Positions 35,139-44,360 are shown, numbered from the stretch's first letter. The stretch: DNA of 64,000 nucleotides from Paenibacillus sp. Root444D2 (GCF_001426375.1 NZ_LMEO01000051.1:248241-312240), one strand, 5' to 3'. Notes: a model not told the origin generated them from the letters alone. Translations and numbers: made by a program.

Positions 35139-35717
35139 ATGATAAAACGCCTGGAGGTTGATGAACCAAAAGATATTATTGATCCACCGTTTGGGCAACG
35201 AGCATTTCCGTCAAAATTGAAGTCGCCACAAGACATAATCAGAAATGGCAATCAGCCTCCGTATAAGGTATTGCTCGATAACCCTGATTGGAAGCGTCCA
35301 GTTTATAAGTCATACTGGCATAGCAGCGTTTCTGGCGGTAGATGGAGTTATGTGCCGACTCGCTTGTATTACGCTCAACACCGTTTGTTTACGGATATTA
35401 CTGCTGGCGCATCAGAGTATTACGATTTTGTTCACGACATTGGCTTAGAAGAAGAATTAGGTCACAGTTCAACAGAGCCAAAAGACGAAAGTCAGATAAT
35501 ACGTCTTGGTCAAATTGTAGTTGTTGTCATGCAAGCGAAAATCGAAAAAGTGCTGACAAGTGGAAATCAAGTCGTGATTGTTGCAAGACCGAAGAGGAAT
35601 GGCGTACAAGTGGTAACGGTGAATAAGGTAAATATGATGCTTGATGATCAGAAAGAAGCGATACTGTTTCAGCTTGTAACGCCGGAGGGTGATGAAATTG
35701 ATTATTCGGTGTTATAG
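35139..35717 (+). CDS. Hypothetical protein
   Basis: A 192-residue open frame between elements 9 and 10, with no family recognised. No signal peptide or membrane helix; aromatic-rich middle (SYWHSSVSGGRWSYVPTRLY) and a valine-rich C-terminal part (LGQIVVVVMQAKIEKVLTSG). No ribosome site is visible at the ATG, so the true start may differ or the 5' end may be missing. It could be the C-terminal part of a larger protein such as a toxin domain, but nothing proves that. Confidence 0.5.
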   Translation: MIKRLEVDEPKDIIDPPFGQRAFPSKLKSPQDIIRNGNQPPYKVLLDNPDWKRPVYKSYWHSSVSGGRWSYVPTRLYYAQHRLFTDITAGASEYYDFVHDIGLEEELGHSSTEPKDESQIIRLGQIVVVVMQAKIEKVLTSGNQVVIVARPKRNGVQVVTVNKVNMMLDDQKEAILFQLVTPEGDEIDYSVL

Positions 35718-35770
35718 AAGTATCGTGTCGGGAACTTCTTGGATTATGAAGGTAACCTTCTAAGACAAAT

Positions 35771-35800
35771 TGTTCAACTAACGGAAACGTTAGTTGAACA
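35771..35800 (+). repeat. CTAACGG-type intergenic element 10 (perfect palindrome)
   Basis: Arms TGTTCAACTAACG (35771-35783) and CGTTAGTTGAACA (35788-35800) are exact reverse complements around a GAAA tetraloop. This is the best-preserved copy. Confidence 0.9.
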
Positions 35801-35843
35801 AGAAGGAGTAGTATGCTGCAGCAGCTGCTCCTTCTTGTTTTTT
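35799..35843 (+). terminator. Terminator directly abutting element 10
   Basis: CAAGAAGGAG (35799-35808) pairs with CTCCTTCTTG (35828-35837), then TTTTTT. It shares two bases with the element 10 hairpin, giving a tandem two-hairpin structure. Confidence 0.85.
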
Positions 35844-35862
35844 ATTGCAAGAAGTACTTCAC

Positions 35863-35932
35863 TTTTTTGAAGTAACAAGTGACAAATTAAGTTTTGAAGT
35901 AAAATATGCGTTCACACTATTGAGAGAAAGCA
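35863..35932 (+). repeat. 20-bp tandem repeat plus hairpin block, copy 3 (diverged)
   Basis: TTGAAGTAACAAG at 35867 and TTTTGAAGTAAAATATG near 35893, then GCGTTCACACTATTGAG, matching the TTCACTCTATTGGG loop of copies 1 and 2. The spacing between the two TTGAA motifs is 27 rather than 20 bases, and the hairpin is degraded. Confidence 0.7.
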
Positions 35933-35934
35933 TA

Positions 35935-35952
35935 CGAACGGGCAGATTAGCG
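35935..35952 (+). repeat. CTAACGG-type intergenic element 11
   Basis: CGAACGGGCAGATTAGCG directly after the tandem-repeat block, merging into the EAL-domain fragment. Confidence 0.6.
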
Positions 35953-36120
35953 TATGTGGAAGCCATTATCGCACTTGCGCATAGTCTGGGACTTGATGTC
36001 GTGGCCGAGGGCGTGGAGACGGAGCAGCAGTATGCGATTTTGGATGCTCTGGGCTGCGACCATATTCAAGGCTACTATTCCACAGGCCGATGCTTGCGAA
36101 AGAAGCCGCTTCAAAACTGA
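35953..36120 (+). pseudogene. C-terminal fragment of an EAL-domain c-di-GMP phosphodiesterase
   Basis: The frame reads YVEAIIALAHSLGLDVVAEG, VETEQQYAILDALGCDHIQG and YYSTGRCLRKKPL, the last two conserved blocks of the EAL domain (AEGVET and the GYY end). The catalytic EAL/ELTE/DDFG parts are absent. The open frame extends upstream to 35845 through repeat DNA, so this is a truncated gene joined to the repeat block, not a functional enzyme. Confidence 0.85.
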
Positions 36121-36137
36121 AAGCATTGCATAACGGT

Positions 36138-36187
36138 AAGCCGCACGGTGTGTGACCTGATAGGTTGCGCACCGTGCGGCTTTTTTC
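36138..36187 (+). terminator. Strong terminator after the EAL fragment
   Basis: AAGCCGCACGGTG (36138-36150) pairs with CACCGTGCGGCTT (36170-36182), then TTTTTT. Confidence 0.9.
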
Positions 36188-36374
36188 GAATGGTGCCGCA
36201 TGCCGGAGGATCATAAAGGGCGAAATTTTCAAAACGTTAATATAAAACATGAATGGTTCTTACAAACTGAAAATATAATTTACAAATAGACGCGGGGTGC
36301 GAAAAAAAATTTCAGACAAATCGACATAGAAGCGCCCCGACATGATCCCAAAGAAACAGGAGGTAAGCTACAGA

Positions 36375-39300
36375 ATGAGACAGACGAATCGAAGAATTCT
36401 CCATGTGCTGCTCAGCCTAAGCATGGCCTTTGCCATGCTGGTTCCGCTGCAGACGGTACAAGCTGTCGACAGTGACCCGGCGGCTGCGCAATTACTGGAC
36501 ACAAGGAGCATGGAAATTGCACCGAACGCGACCTACAACTGGTACAGCATGAAGATGCCGAGAGGATTGGAAAAGGTCCATAGCGTAGAGTTCAGCCCGA
36601 CCGATCCGAACTTGGAGCTGTTAGCAGGCACCAAAGGCGGAAAAGTATATGGGATGCAAGGGGTCACCGAGATGGCCCAATATTACGATAAACCCGGACA
36701 ACGGGTGATTGCAGGTGTAAACGGTGATTTCTATGATTTGAGCGGCTACGGCTCCGGGGTTCCTGGCGGATTGTTCATGGGCGACGGCAAAATCCTTAAT
36801 ACGCCGGACTCGAACTATGCCGTCTTCCTTATGGACTACGACGGTACGACGCGTTATGTGCCTAACCCGAAGCTGACTCGAACGCTAACCATTAACGGAG
36901 CGACAAGCAATATCACGCATATTAACCGTTATCGTGGAAATGATGAGCTGATTCTATACACGTTCGACTACGCCGACACGACGAAGACGAACGAGTTCGG
37001 TGATGAAGTGGTGCTCGATGTTCTCGAGGGGGAAGCGAAGAGCGGCCAAACGATGAGGCTTAAGGTCTCGGAAGTGCGGAAGGATGCAGGCAATACTCCT
37101 CTTGCAGCGGGCAAAGTTGTGTTGTCGGCAAGCGGAACGGCAAGACCTGTTCTTGCTGGGCTTAAAGCCGGTGACGAGATAACGGCGAGCTTCAACTTCC
37201 CGGCAGGGTTCGAGAACGTGAAAGTCGCCATGAGCGGGTACCAACTGATGCAGAACGGCACCGTATTGAACAACGTCCCGCCTGCAGGCATTCACCCGCG
37301 CACGGCGATCGGCTCGAAAGCCGACGGGACCGTAGTGATGATCGAGATCGACGGACGACAGCCGGGCTTCAGCGAAGGGGTGGAGACGTCAGAGCTCGGT
37401 GATATCATGAAGAACATGGGTATCGTGAATGCGATCAACCTCGACGGCGGCGGCTCCTCGACCTTCATCGCCAGATTGCCCGGCGAGTCGAAGTTTAAGC
37501 TGCTCAATACGCCTTCCGACGGAGGCGAGCGGCAAACCGGCAACTCACTGCTGCTCGTGAACAAAGCATCAGAGGGGGCGGCGGCCAAGCTGGTCGTGCA
37601 GCCGCAGCTGGAGCGCGTGCTGGCCGGCACGAAGCTGCCTTTGAAGACGGCGGCGGTAGATGCCACAGGTCATCCTGCCGCCATGCCAGCGGGGACGCTC
37701 AGCTGGTCCGTCGATCCGGAATACGGAAGCATCGACGAGGCGGGTGTGTTCACCGCAGGTACGAAGGCCGGCATGGCTGCGATCCAGGTGACTGGCGGTG
37801 GCTTAACCGGTACAGGCACTGTGGAGGTTGTCACGGAGCTGACGGAGCTGAAGTTTCCGGACGTGGAAAAGGCGGTAGATACCGCAGCCTCCGTACCTTT
37901 GAAGGTACAGACGCTTCGCAACGGACAGCAGATTGTGGCTGAGAATCGCCTGCTCGAATGGAGAGTGGAGGGCGACATCGGCACGATCGATGCGAACGGA
38001 GTGCTTAAGGCGACAAGCGAGAGTGGCAAGAGCGGCAAAATTTTCGTCAAATACGGATCGGTAGAAACCTCTATGAATGTAAACGTCGGCACACCGCCGG
38101 TCATATTGGAGGATTTCGAAGGGGGTCTAAGTAAATATTTGACGACGGCGGGAGCCAGCTACAATAAAGCGGTAGCCAGCATCACCAACGAAGATGAATT
38201 TGTGCGCTTCGGGACGAAGGCGCTGAAGCTGGAATATGATTTTACAGGGAAGCCGAGCACTTCAGGGGTGTACTTGCAGTCGACGAATGCGTCGAACTAC
38301 ATTGACATCCCGGGCTATCCGAAGAAAATCAGCATGTGGGTGTACGGCGACGGCAGCGGCTACTGGCTGCGATCGCAGCTGCGTGCGAAGGACGGCACCG
38401 CGAGCGGTACGCCGATTAACTTCACGGACGATGTGACTGGCGTCAACTGGAAAGGCTGGAAATACGTCGAGGCGGACGTGCCGGCCGGATTAACTCCGGG
38501 GCTGAAGCTGGACATGCCGGTTCGTCTAATGGCTACAGCCGCTAAGGTAAAAGGTGCAGGCGCCATCTATGTCGATAACATCCGAGCGCTTTACGGACCA
38601 TCAACTGATGACATCGAACCTCCTATTATCAAAAATCTAGAGCCCGTCGAGGGCAGCACCATCACCACGAACCTTCCGAACATTCGGGCGATCGCCGAGG
38701 ATGCCGGGTACGATCGAACGCAGCATCCAGGTACGACGCTGATTGATCCGGAGAAGATTGCATTCTTCATCGATAACAATCCGGTGACGCATACGCTGTA
38801 TCCTCCTGAAGGACGGATTTCGCACAAGGTTGACGTACCGTTGGTGGACGGCTTGCATAAGGCAAAGATCCAGGTTCGCGACCTGTTCGGAAATCGTACG
38901 GAGAAGGAATGGACCTTCAACGTTAATACCGGCTCAGCCAAATTTCAATACAGCGCACCTGCGGTTACGAACGCCGGAGGCACGTATTCGGTGGACATCA
39001 AAGGCGGCAATGTAGGGCTGATCGGAGGAGGCGAACTGAATTTCAAACTCGATCCGGCTAAGGTGGAGGCGCTGCAGTTCATTCCCGGCGGCAAGCTGAG
39101 CGGGAGTCAGGCGCAAGCGTCGGTGGACTCGGTTGCGGGTACGGCCAAAATTACGTTTGCAGGGTTGAATAGCCTCACGCTGACGGATTCCGATGTTCTC
39201 GGCAGCCTGCAATTCCGGGTGAAGTCGGATGCAGTCGGCAAGCATACGATTCAGTTCCAATCGGGCACGATCAAACTGGCATCGGATCCGAGTCGCGCTT

Positions 39301-41603
39301 GGCCATTCTTCGGACTTCCGCTCGAGGCGGATATTCAATACGGCCTGCAGGTCGGGTGGGATGAATTCGGTGTCGTGCAAGGTCATTCGACGAATTTTAC
39401 GTTAACGGGTGAGTCCGGGGCGGCGGCCTCCGGGGCCAAGCTGCTGGTAGACGGGGTGGAGCGAGGTACCGCGGACGGCGCGGGCAAGCTGACGCTGTCC
39501 GACCTGACCGGGGCGCTGAAGACGTACAAAATCCAAGCGGTGAAGGATTCCGTCTACAGCCCAGTGATGACGCTGACGGTATCGAAGCTGTTCGGCACGA
39601 TGACGCCGTACAACGTGAATGTGAGCATGGGCGGCGATCCGAAACACGAGCGCGGTTTTACATGGCATACGCATCCGAGCGTTGAGGGCACGGTGCTGGA
39701 GCTCGCGAAGAAGGACGGGTTCACCGGCTTTGATCAGGCAGGGGTTATGAAGGTAGAGGGCGACAGCTCGCTGTTCGTCACGTATGATATCGGTACCGTT
39801 CGCGTGCATAAAGCGACGGTCAGCGGTCTGGAGCCGGGAACAACGTATGTGTACCGGGTCGGCAATGGCAGTGGCGGCCAAGTTAGCGGTCAAGGCACAT
39901 TCACGACGGCGCCGGAAAGCGGCGATCATTTGAAGTTTGTGTTCTTCGGCGACTCTCAGGCGTCGGACAGCGCGGGCTATGACAAGTGGGCGGCTACGGT
40001 GAACAAAGCGGTGGCGGAGCATCCGGATGCGGATTTCCTGGCTCATGCAGGCGATATGGTTGACTCCGGCCACTTGGAAGCGCAGTGGAACATGTTCTTT
40101 GACAAGGTCAAGGATCCGCTGATGAAGACGACATTGGTGTCCGTGCTCGGCAACCATGAGGTTACGGGAACGAAAGGCATCAGCGATTTTATGCAGCATT
40201 TCAATCAACCGGGGAACGGGTTGGATACGCTAAAGGGGACTCATTTTTCCTTCGACTATAAAGATGCGCACATTGTTGTTCTGAACAGCGAATACCAATA
40301 TGCAGAGCAAAGAACATGGCTGCGTCAAGATCTCGCGGCGACGAAACAAAAGTGGAAGATCGTCCTGTTCCACCGCGGTCCATACGGCAGCATCTATGAT
40401 ACGGTGGAAACACGCGAGCAGTGGACGCCGGTGTTCGATGAGTTTAAGGTGGACTTAGTGTTGAACGGACACGATCATATTTATTTGCGCAGTTACATGA
40501 AGAACAACCAGCCGGCAGCTGCCGGGGAAGGTACGGCTTATGTGACCGCAGGTTCGACAGGGCCAAAGTTTTACGATTTGGTGCCGAAGCCTTGGACGCA
40601 ATTTACCGATGGTGAGCAAACGCAAATGTACGTAACGGTGGAGACGGCCGGCGATGAAATGTCGGTTGTGACGAAAACGGTCGGCGGCCGTGAGGTGGAT
40701 CGGTTTACCGTGTCTTCGAAGGCAGCCGATACCGCTCAGTCCGTCGTGATTAATAAGCCGGAGGTTCAGCTTCCGTTCGGCGGCTCCGTCAAGCTGGAAG
40801 CGACGGTACTACCGGAGACGGCTCAGGACCGCTCGGTGACGTGGTCGGTGTACAACTCGACGGCTCCAAATGTCGTTGAGGTGACAAATGATGGGGTCGT
40901 CCATGCGGTTGGGTTAGGTACTGCCGTCGTGCGGGCAACCAGTGTGAACGCAGATGTGTACGCGGACAGCGTGGTAATGGTGCTGGATGAGACGGCTCCG
41001 GTCACTACAGCCGAATTACCTCCGGCCAATGCCAACGGATGGTATCATTCGGATGTAAAGTTGACCTTAAATGCGTCGGATCCATTATCCGGTATCGATA
41101 AAGTTCAATATCGGATCAATGGCGGCCAATGGCAAACCTATGATGGCGCCATAGACGTTTCAGCTGAAGGAACGAATACAATTGAGTATCAAAGTAAGGA
41201 CAAAGCAGGAAACACGGAAGAGCTAAAGAGTGTAGTCGTGAAACTAGATAAAACAGCACCGGAAATGCAAATGAATCAGAATAAAAACGAGCTGTGGCCG
41301 GCAAATCATAAAATGGTGACCGTAACGGTCGGAACTTACGGCGCAATAGACCTTTCCGGCATTCAGTCCATTGTTTTAAAATCCATCACCTCCAACGAAC
41401 CGGAAAATGGTCTTGGGGACGGAAACACCTCGCTAGATATTCAAAATGCGGACTTTGACACACCGGATTATGTGTTCGATTTGAGGGCTGAGCGATCCGG
41501 AAACGGAGGAGGCCGTGTATACACCATTACTTACGCCGCTACGGATTATGCAGGTAACGTGAAAACAGTAACATTGACGGTAACAGTTCCGAAGAACCGA
41601 TAA
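36375..41603 (+). CDS. Secreted phosphodiester glycosidase-metallophosphatase fusion protein
   Basis: A 1742-residue exported protein. Signal peptide 1-30 ending VQA; NAGPA/phosphodiester-glycosidase domain about 55-395 (VIAGVNGDFYDLSG, NLDGGGSSTFIA); Ig-like domains to about 575; a carbohydrate-binding-like module about 577-740 (ILEDFEGGLSKY); a cohesin-like module about 855-990; an N-terminal Fn3-type domain of purple acid phosphatases, then a calcineurin-like phosphatase with FFGDSQ near 1190, HAGDMVD near 1225, LGNHE near 1258 and LNGHDHIY near 1365; then Ig-like repeats to the end. The start is set by AGGAGGT at 36358-36364. No LPXTG or SLH anchor, so it is probably released. Likely cleaves sugar-phosphate diesters and then the phosphate monoester outside the cell. 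Confidence 0.88.
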   Translation: MRQTNRRILHVLLSLSMAFAMLVPLQTVQAVDSDPAAAQLLDTRSMEIAPNATYNWYSMKMPRGLEKVHSVEFSPTDPNLELLAGTKGGKVYGMQGVTEMAQYYDKPGQRVIAGVNGDFYDLSGYGSGVPGGLFMGDGKILNTPDSNYAVFLMDYDGTTRYVPNPKLTRTLTINGATSNITHINRYRGNDELILYTFDYADTTKTNEFGDEVVLDVLEGEAKSGQTMRLKVSEVRKDAGNTPLAAGKVVLSASGTARPVLAGLKAGDEITASFNFPAGFENVKVAMSGYQLMQNGTVLNNVPPAGIHPRTAIGSKADGTVVMIEIDGRQPGFSEGVETSELGDIMKNMGIVNAINLDGGGSSTFIARLPGESKFKLLNTPSDGGERQTGNSLLLVNKASEGAAAKLVVQPQLERVLAGTKLPLKTAAVDATGHPAAMPAGTLSWSVDPEYGSIDEAGVFTAGTKAGMAAIQVTGGGLTGTGTVEVVTELTELKFPDVEKAVDTAASVPLKVQTLRNGQQIVAENRLLEWRVEGDIGTIDANGVLKATSESGKSGKIFVKYGSVETSMNVNVGTPPVILEDFEGGLSKYLTTAGASYNKAVASITNEDEFVRFGTKALKLEYDFTGKPSTSGVYLQSTNASNYIDIPGYPKKISMWVYGDGSGYWLRSQLRAKDGTASGTPINFTDDVTGVNWKGWKYVEADVPAGLTPGLKLDMPVRLMATAAKVKGAGAIYVDNIRALYGPSTDDIEPPIIKNLEPVEGSTITTNLPNIRAIAEDAGYDRTQHPGTTLIDPEKIAFFIDNNPVTHTLYPPEGRISHKVDVPLVDGLHKAKIQVRDLFGNRTEKEWTFNVNTGSAKFQYSAPAVTNAGGTYSVDIKGGNVGLIGGGELNFKLDPAKVEALQFIPGGKLSGSQAQASVDSVAGTAKITFAGLNSLTLTDSDVLGSLQFRVKSDAVGKHTIQFQSGTIKLASDPSRAWPFFGLPLEADIQYGLQVGWDEFGVVQGHSTNFTLTGESGAAASGAKLLVDGVERGTADGAGKLTLSDLTGALKTYKIQAVKDSVYSPVMTLTVSKLFGTMTPYNVNVSMGGDPKHERGFTWHTHPSVEGTVLELAKKDGFTGFDQAGVMKVEGDSSLFVTYDIGTVRVHKATVSGLEPGTTYVYRVGNGSGGQVSGQGTFTTAPESGDHLKFVFFGDSQASDSAGYDKWAATVNKAVAEHPDADFLAHAGDMVDSGHLEAQWNMFFDKVKDPLMKTTLVSVLGNHEVTGTKGISDFMQHFNQPGNGLDTLKGTHFSFDYKDAHIVVLNSEYQYAEQRTWLRQDLAATKQKWKIVLFHRGPYGSIYDTVETREQWTPVFDEFKVDLVLNGHDHIYLRSYMKNNQPAAAGEGTAYVTAGSTGPKFYDLVPKPWTQFTDGEQTQMYVTVETAGDEMSVVTKTVGGREVDRFTVSSKAADTAQSVVINKPEVQLPFGGSVKLEATVLPETAQDRSVTWSVYNSTAPNVVEVTNDGVVHAVGLGTAVVRATSVNADVYADSVVMVLDETAPVTTAELPPANANGWYHSDVKLTLNASDPLSGIDKVQYRINGGQWQTYDGAIDVSAEGTNTIEYQSKDKAGNTEELKSVVVKLDKTAPEMQMNQNKNELWPANHKMVTVTVGTYGAIDLSGIQSIVLKSITSNEPENGLGDGNTSLDIQNADFDTPDYVFDLRAERSGNGGGRVYTITYAATDYAGNVKTVTLTVTVPKNR

Positions 41604-41622
41604 CAAGAATGATCTGATAAAT

Positions 41623-41660
41623 AATGGCTCCCGCTCTAATGGTGGGGGCCATTTATCGTT
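41623..41660 (+). terminator. Terminator of the large fusion gene
   Basis: AATGGCTCCC pairs with GGGGGCCATT around GCTCTAATGGT, followed by TATCGTT. Confidence 0.75.
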
Positions 41661-41997
41661 GTACTTTTACGATATTGGAGCTGATGCCAGCCATTTATGA
41701 GGGGTGTTGTTACGAAAACAGCAACTTTGCTTGAACGAGATTCAACTGTGACTTCTTTATTGCGGTTTCCCGAACAATATATATGATGATTGGGAGCGCA
41801 CGAAAACAATAAATTTCAGAGCATTAGTAATAGTTTCTTCCTTCCGGCTTTGATAACCAAGTGTAAACCTCTTATTTTCCCGAAACCATGCTCGATTATG
41901 AAAAATTAAAAAAACAAACGTGGTTTCAGGAATATCAAGACAGTGATGCCAATATCAATGGAATACCAATGACCCAATCCTCAATCCTTATATAACT
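41661..41997. other. Intergenic region with a short peptide frame
   Basis: No confident gene. ATG at 41888 opens 35 codons (MLDYEKLKKQTWFQEYQDSD...) that stop exactly where the tandem-repeat block begins, and may be the start of a gene cut by the repeat. Confidence 0.4.
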
Positions 41998-42100
41998 AAA
42001 GTCTTGAAGTAACAAACAAAGACTTGAAGTAAATTAGACGTTCACTCTATTGGGTGAACGTTTATTATTACTTCTTATGTAGAGGAGTCCTTAGTCGTAT
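41998..42100 (+). repeat. 20-bp tandem repeat plus hairpin block, copy 2
   Basis: AAAGTCTTGAAGTAACAAAC (41998) and AAAGACTTGAAGTAAATTAG (42018), exactly 20 bases apart. Then hairpin ACGTTCAC-TCTATTGG-GTGAACGT (42038-42061) and GAGTCCTTAGTCGTAT, matching copy 1 at 31390-31500. Confidence 0.85.
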
Positions 42101-42132
42101 GGAAGCAACTCAGTCAACCCGTGGTGATTAAA

Positions 42133-42151
42133 CTAACGGGCAGGATAGTTT
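42133..42151 (+). repeat. CTAACGG-type intergenic element 12
   Basis: GATTAAACTAACGGGCAGG then ATAGTTT, with AAACTA/TAGTTT able to pair. It is 72 bases after the tandem-repeat hairpin and 81 before the next ATG. Confidence 0.8.
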
Positions 42152-42231
42152 GGAATTAAATAGAAGTATTAAAGGTTATAAAGAGGTCAATTTAAAAATT
42201 TTTATGACTATATAACAAATGGAGGAATAGC

Positions 42232-42666
42232 ATGTATAAATATTTAGCACTTAATGATCAAAATTTATTAGGCGGTTCATTCTTTACATATCCAGGAGTT
42301 GAATATGGGAAAGAAAGTGCAAAGTTTAGGGGATCATTAATTACTTTATTTGCAGAACCTATATATAAAACAGATAATGCTTCCAATGCTTATACATATG
42401 TGATCCAAGTCAAAGATAACAATCAGAATTCATGGATTTTCACGATTTACGAAGGACCTAGCGGAACAGCAATTGGTTATAACGGTAAGGGAGATAAGGA
42501 AACGGAAAGGGCAGCTGAAGCCTTAATAAATGAAATTAAAATGACGATACCTAGTGATTTTGAAGAAGTTGTTTTTTATCATGATTTTGGTAATAAAATC
42601 ACATATGGATGTAGTAATGGGGTTTGCTATTTTAATGAGGAATTAGGTGATACCTATTTCAACTAA
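42232..42666 (+). CDS. Hypothetical protein
   Basis: A 144-residue soluble protein with an excellent ribosome site (GGAGG 8 bases before ATG). It reads as one compact alpha/beta domain (AYTYVIQVKDNNQNSWIFTI, GKGDKETERAAEALINEIKM, then EEVVFYHDFGNKITYGCSNG). Two cysteines near the C-terminus. No family recognised. Intact, AT-rich single gene after element 12. Confidence 0.65.
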   Translation: MYKYLALNDQNLLGGSFFTYPGVEYGKESAKFRGSLITLFAEPIYKTDNASNAYTYVIQVKDNNQNSWIFTIYEGPSGTAIGYNGKGDKETERAAEALINEIKMTIPSDFEEVVFYHDFGNKITYGCSNGVCYFNEELGDTYFN

Positions 42667-42850
42667 TTGAAACGCTGCCGTGCAGTTCACGCCGATGCGG
42701 TCGATAAACCGGGACAGCGGCATGAAGTCCATCATTTCAATTCCATCCTTTACAAAAAGTCTCCTCTCCATTATTGTGCAGGGAGAACCGTTTCTGCAAA
42801 TCTCTTTACAAGCGAGCCATATCCAGACGTAATAGGAGGAAGAGGAATAG

Positions 42851-43669
42851 ATGACGCGTTTTTATCGCCCCTTGCATGCTCCCCAATTGCAGCCGAAGCT
42901 GCATCGACCCTCGCACAGCTTCCGGGAGTTTGCGCCGAGCCACCGCCTGGCGTCGCATGTCGCTACCTATTGGACGGTGGATTTCCAGCCGGTACCGGGC
43001 AATCAGGGGCATCGAGTCATACCCGATGGCTGTGTTGATATTATCGTGGATCTGCTGGCTTCATCAAGCCGGCAGGCTGCTTATGTCGTAGGGCTAACGA
43101 CGCAAGTCGAAGTTTTGCATTTTGCAAAAGCACGTTCGGTATGGGGCATCCGGCTGTATTCGGAGTCGGCCCGCACGATCCTAAAGTCTCCCATATCGGA
43201 ATTTACGGCAAATCGTGTGTTTATGGAGGAACTCTGGGGACAGGAAGCGCTGGATTGGGTCGAAAAGCTGCTGACTGCCAAATCGATTCCGGACAGGATC
43301 GATGTCGTCGAGCAGCAATTGGGCCAAATGCTGGCTGGAGCCGAGGCGTCTGCTCCCACTTTGGTGTACCAGAGCATGCAGTATATATACGATTACAAAG
43401 GCAATCTTTCCGTAACGGATTTGGCGGATAAAGTGAATTTCAGCGAGAGGCATCTGCGGAGGGCCTTTGAACGAGAGCTTGGCCTCAGCCCTAAGGAAAT
43501 GCTCGGTATCGTCCGCTTTCAAAGCGTGCTGGAGGAATTGTACAGCGGAAACTATTCCAGCTTGACGGATCTGGCGCTTCAACACGGGTACTACGATCAG
43601 TCGCACTTCGCCGGCGCTTTTATGCGTTATTACGGGCTGCCGCTCAAACGTTTGACCAGGCAGGAGTGA
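42851..43669 (+). CDS. AraC-family transcriptional regulator
   Basis: A 272-residue regulator. The N-terminal half resembles the DUF6597-type sensor (VATYWTVDFQPV, VIPDGCVDIIVDL, WGIRLYSESARTIL), and the C-terminus has two helix-turn-helices (VTDLADKVNFSERHLRRAFE, LTDLALQHGYYDQSHFAGAF). GGAGGAAGAGG lies upstream of the ATG. GC-richer than its surroundings. The VOC-family gene follows after 85 bases and is the probable target or co-transcribed partner. Confidence 0.87.
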   Translation: MTRFYRPLHAPQLQPKLHRPSHSFREFAPSHRLASHVATYWTVDFQPVPGNQGHRVIPDGCVDIIVDLLASSSRQAAYVVGLTTQVEVLHFAKARSVWGIRLYSESARTILKSPISEFTANRVFMEELWGQEALDWVEKLLTAKSIPDRIDVVEQQLGQMLAGAEASAPTLVYQSMQYIYDYKGNLSVTDLADKVNFSERHLRRAFERELGLSPKEMLGIVRFQSVLEELYSGNYSSLTDLALQHGYYDQSHFAGAFMRYYGLPLKRLTRQE

Positions 43670-43754
43670 GGAAGTCCGTTTTTTACTATTTTTCGGTGCG
43701 GAACAATCGCTACAATGGGGGTGAAAATCTAACAAGGTGAGGGAGCTGCAAGAC

Positions 43755-44132
43755 ATGACGGTAAAGTTGAAGCGAGTTGGGATTTACGTAGAACAGATGA
43801 ATAGGGCATTGGATTTTTATCGTGTGCTGGGGCTGGCTATTCCGGACGGTGCTGACGAAGCGCATCACGTAGACGTGGAGCAAGACGGAATTGTGTTTGC
43901 ATTCGACATGGTGGAATCGGTAAAGAGCGTTTTTGAAGGTTGGGAAGTGCCTACCGGCTATCGGACCGAGCTCGCCTTTCAGCTCTCTAGCCGTGAAGTG
44001 CTAGATAACTTGTACCGTCAGCTGACGGCACTTGGACATGACGGCTACCTCGAGCCGCGTGATACGCCGTGGGGCGAGCGATATGCGATTGTAAAGGACC
44101 CCGACGACAATTTAATCAGTCTCGTCGCTTAA
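43755..44132 (+). CDS. VOC/glyoxalase-fold protein
   Basis: A 125-residue vicinal-oxygen-chelate protein: VGIYVEQMNRALDFYRVLGL at the start, ELAFQLSS in the middle, then PWGERYAIVKDPDDNLISLV at the end, the second beta-alpha-beta-beta-beta unit with the usual metal-site Glu region. Members include glyoxalases, dioxygenases and antibiotic-binding proteins; no closer assignment is possible. MTVKLKRV (43755) was chosen over an in-frame GTG at 43737 because GGGAG precedes it. TACAAT near 43710 is a plausible -10. Confidence 0.85.
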   Translation: MTVKLKRVGIYVEQMNRALDFYRVLGLAIPDGADEAHHVDVEQDGIVFAFDMVESVKSVFEGWEVPTGYRTELAFQLSSREVLDNLYRQLTALGHDGYLEPRDTPWGERYAIVKDPDDNLISLVA

Positions 44133-44216
44133 CGGAGAGGAGGAATACGGCATCAAACAACAAGTAGATGGGAAGCACTGCCGCCAGTATTTCTCCGTCT
44201 GCTTATTTTCAACGTT

Positions 44217-44334
44217 TGTCGGAGGACAAGTACATCTATCAAAGGAAGTCGCATAAACTGCGGCTTTTTTATTTTTTGTATAGAAGTTCTTGTCGTTTGC
44301 TCAAGACAAGAACTTCAACTTCTATACAATCCCG
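44217..44334. repeat. TGTCGG structured repeat, copy 2 (truncated)
   Basis: Starts TGTCGGAGGACAAG. The middle hairpin is AGTCGCATAAACTGCGGCTTTTTT, and the long hairpin pairs GAAGTTCTTGTC with GACAAGAACTTC, with outer GTATAGAAG/CTTCTATAC pairing too. It ends at CCCG without the last direct-repeat unit and the closing CCGACA. Confidence 0.8.
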
Positions 44335-44360
44335 TAATCCCCAGAATGCCAGCTTATTAA

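Noticed and set aside
36255..36300. TTACAA repeats upstream of the large fusion gene as PhoP boxes
   Set aside because: The two TTACAA motifs are 20 bases apart, out of the 11-base register expected for PhoP boxes.
39402..40208. 268-codon minus-strand frame within the large fusion gene
   Set aside because: Antisense shadow; the plus strand encodes the conserved metallophosphatase motifs through the same bases.
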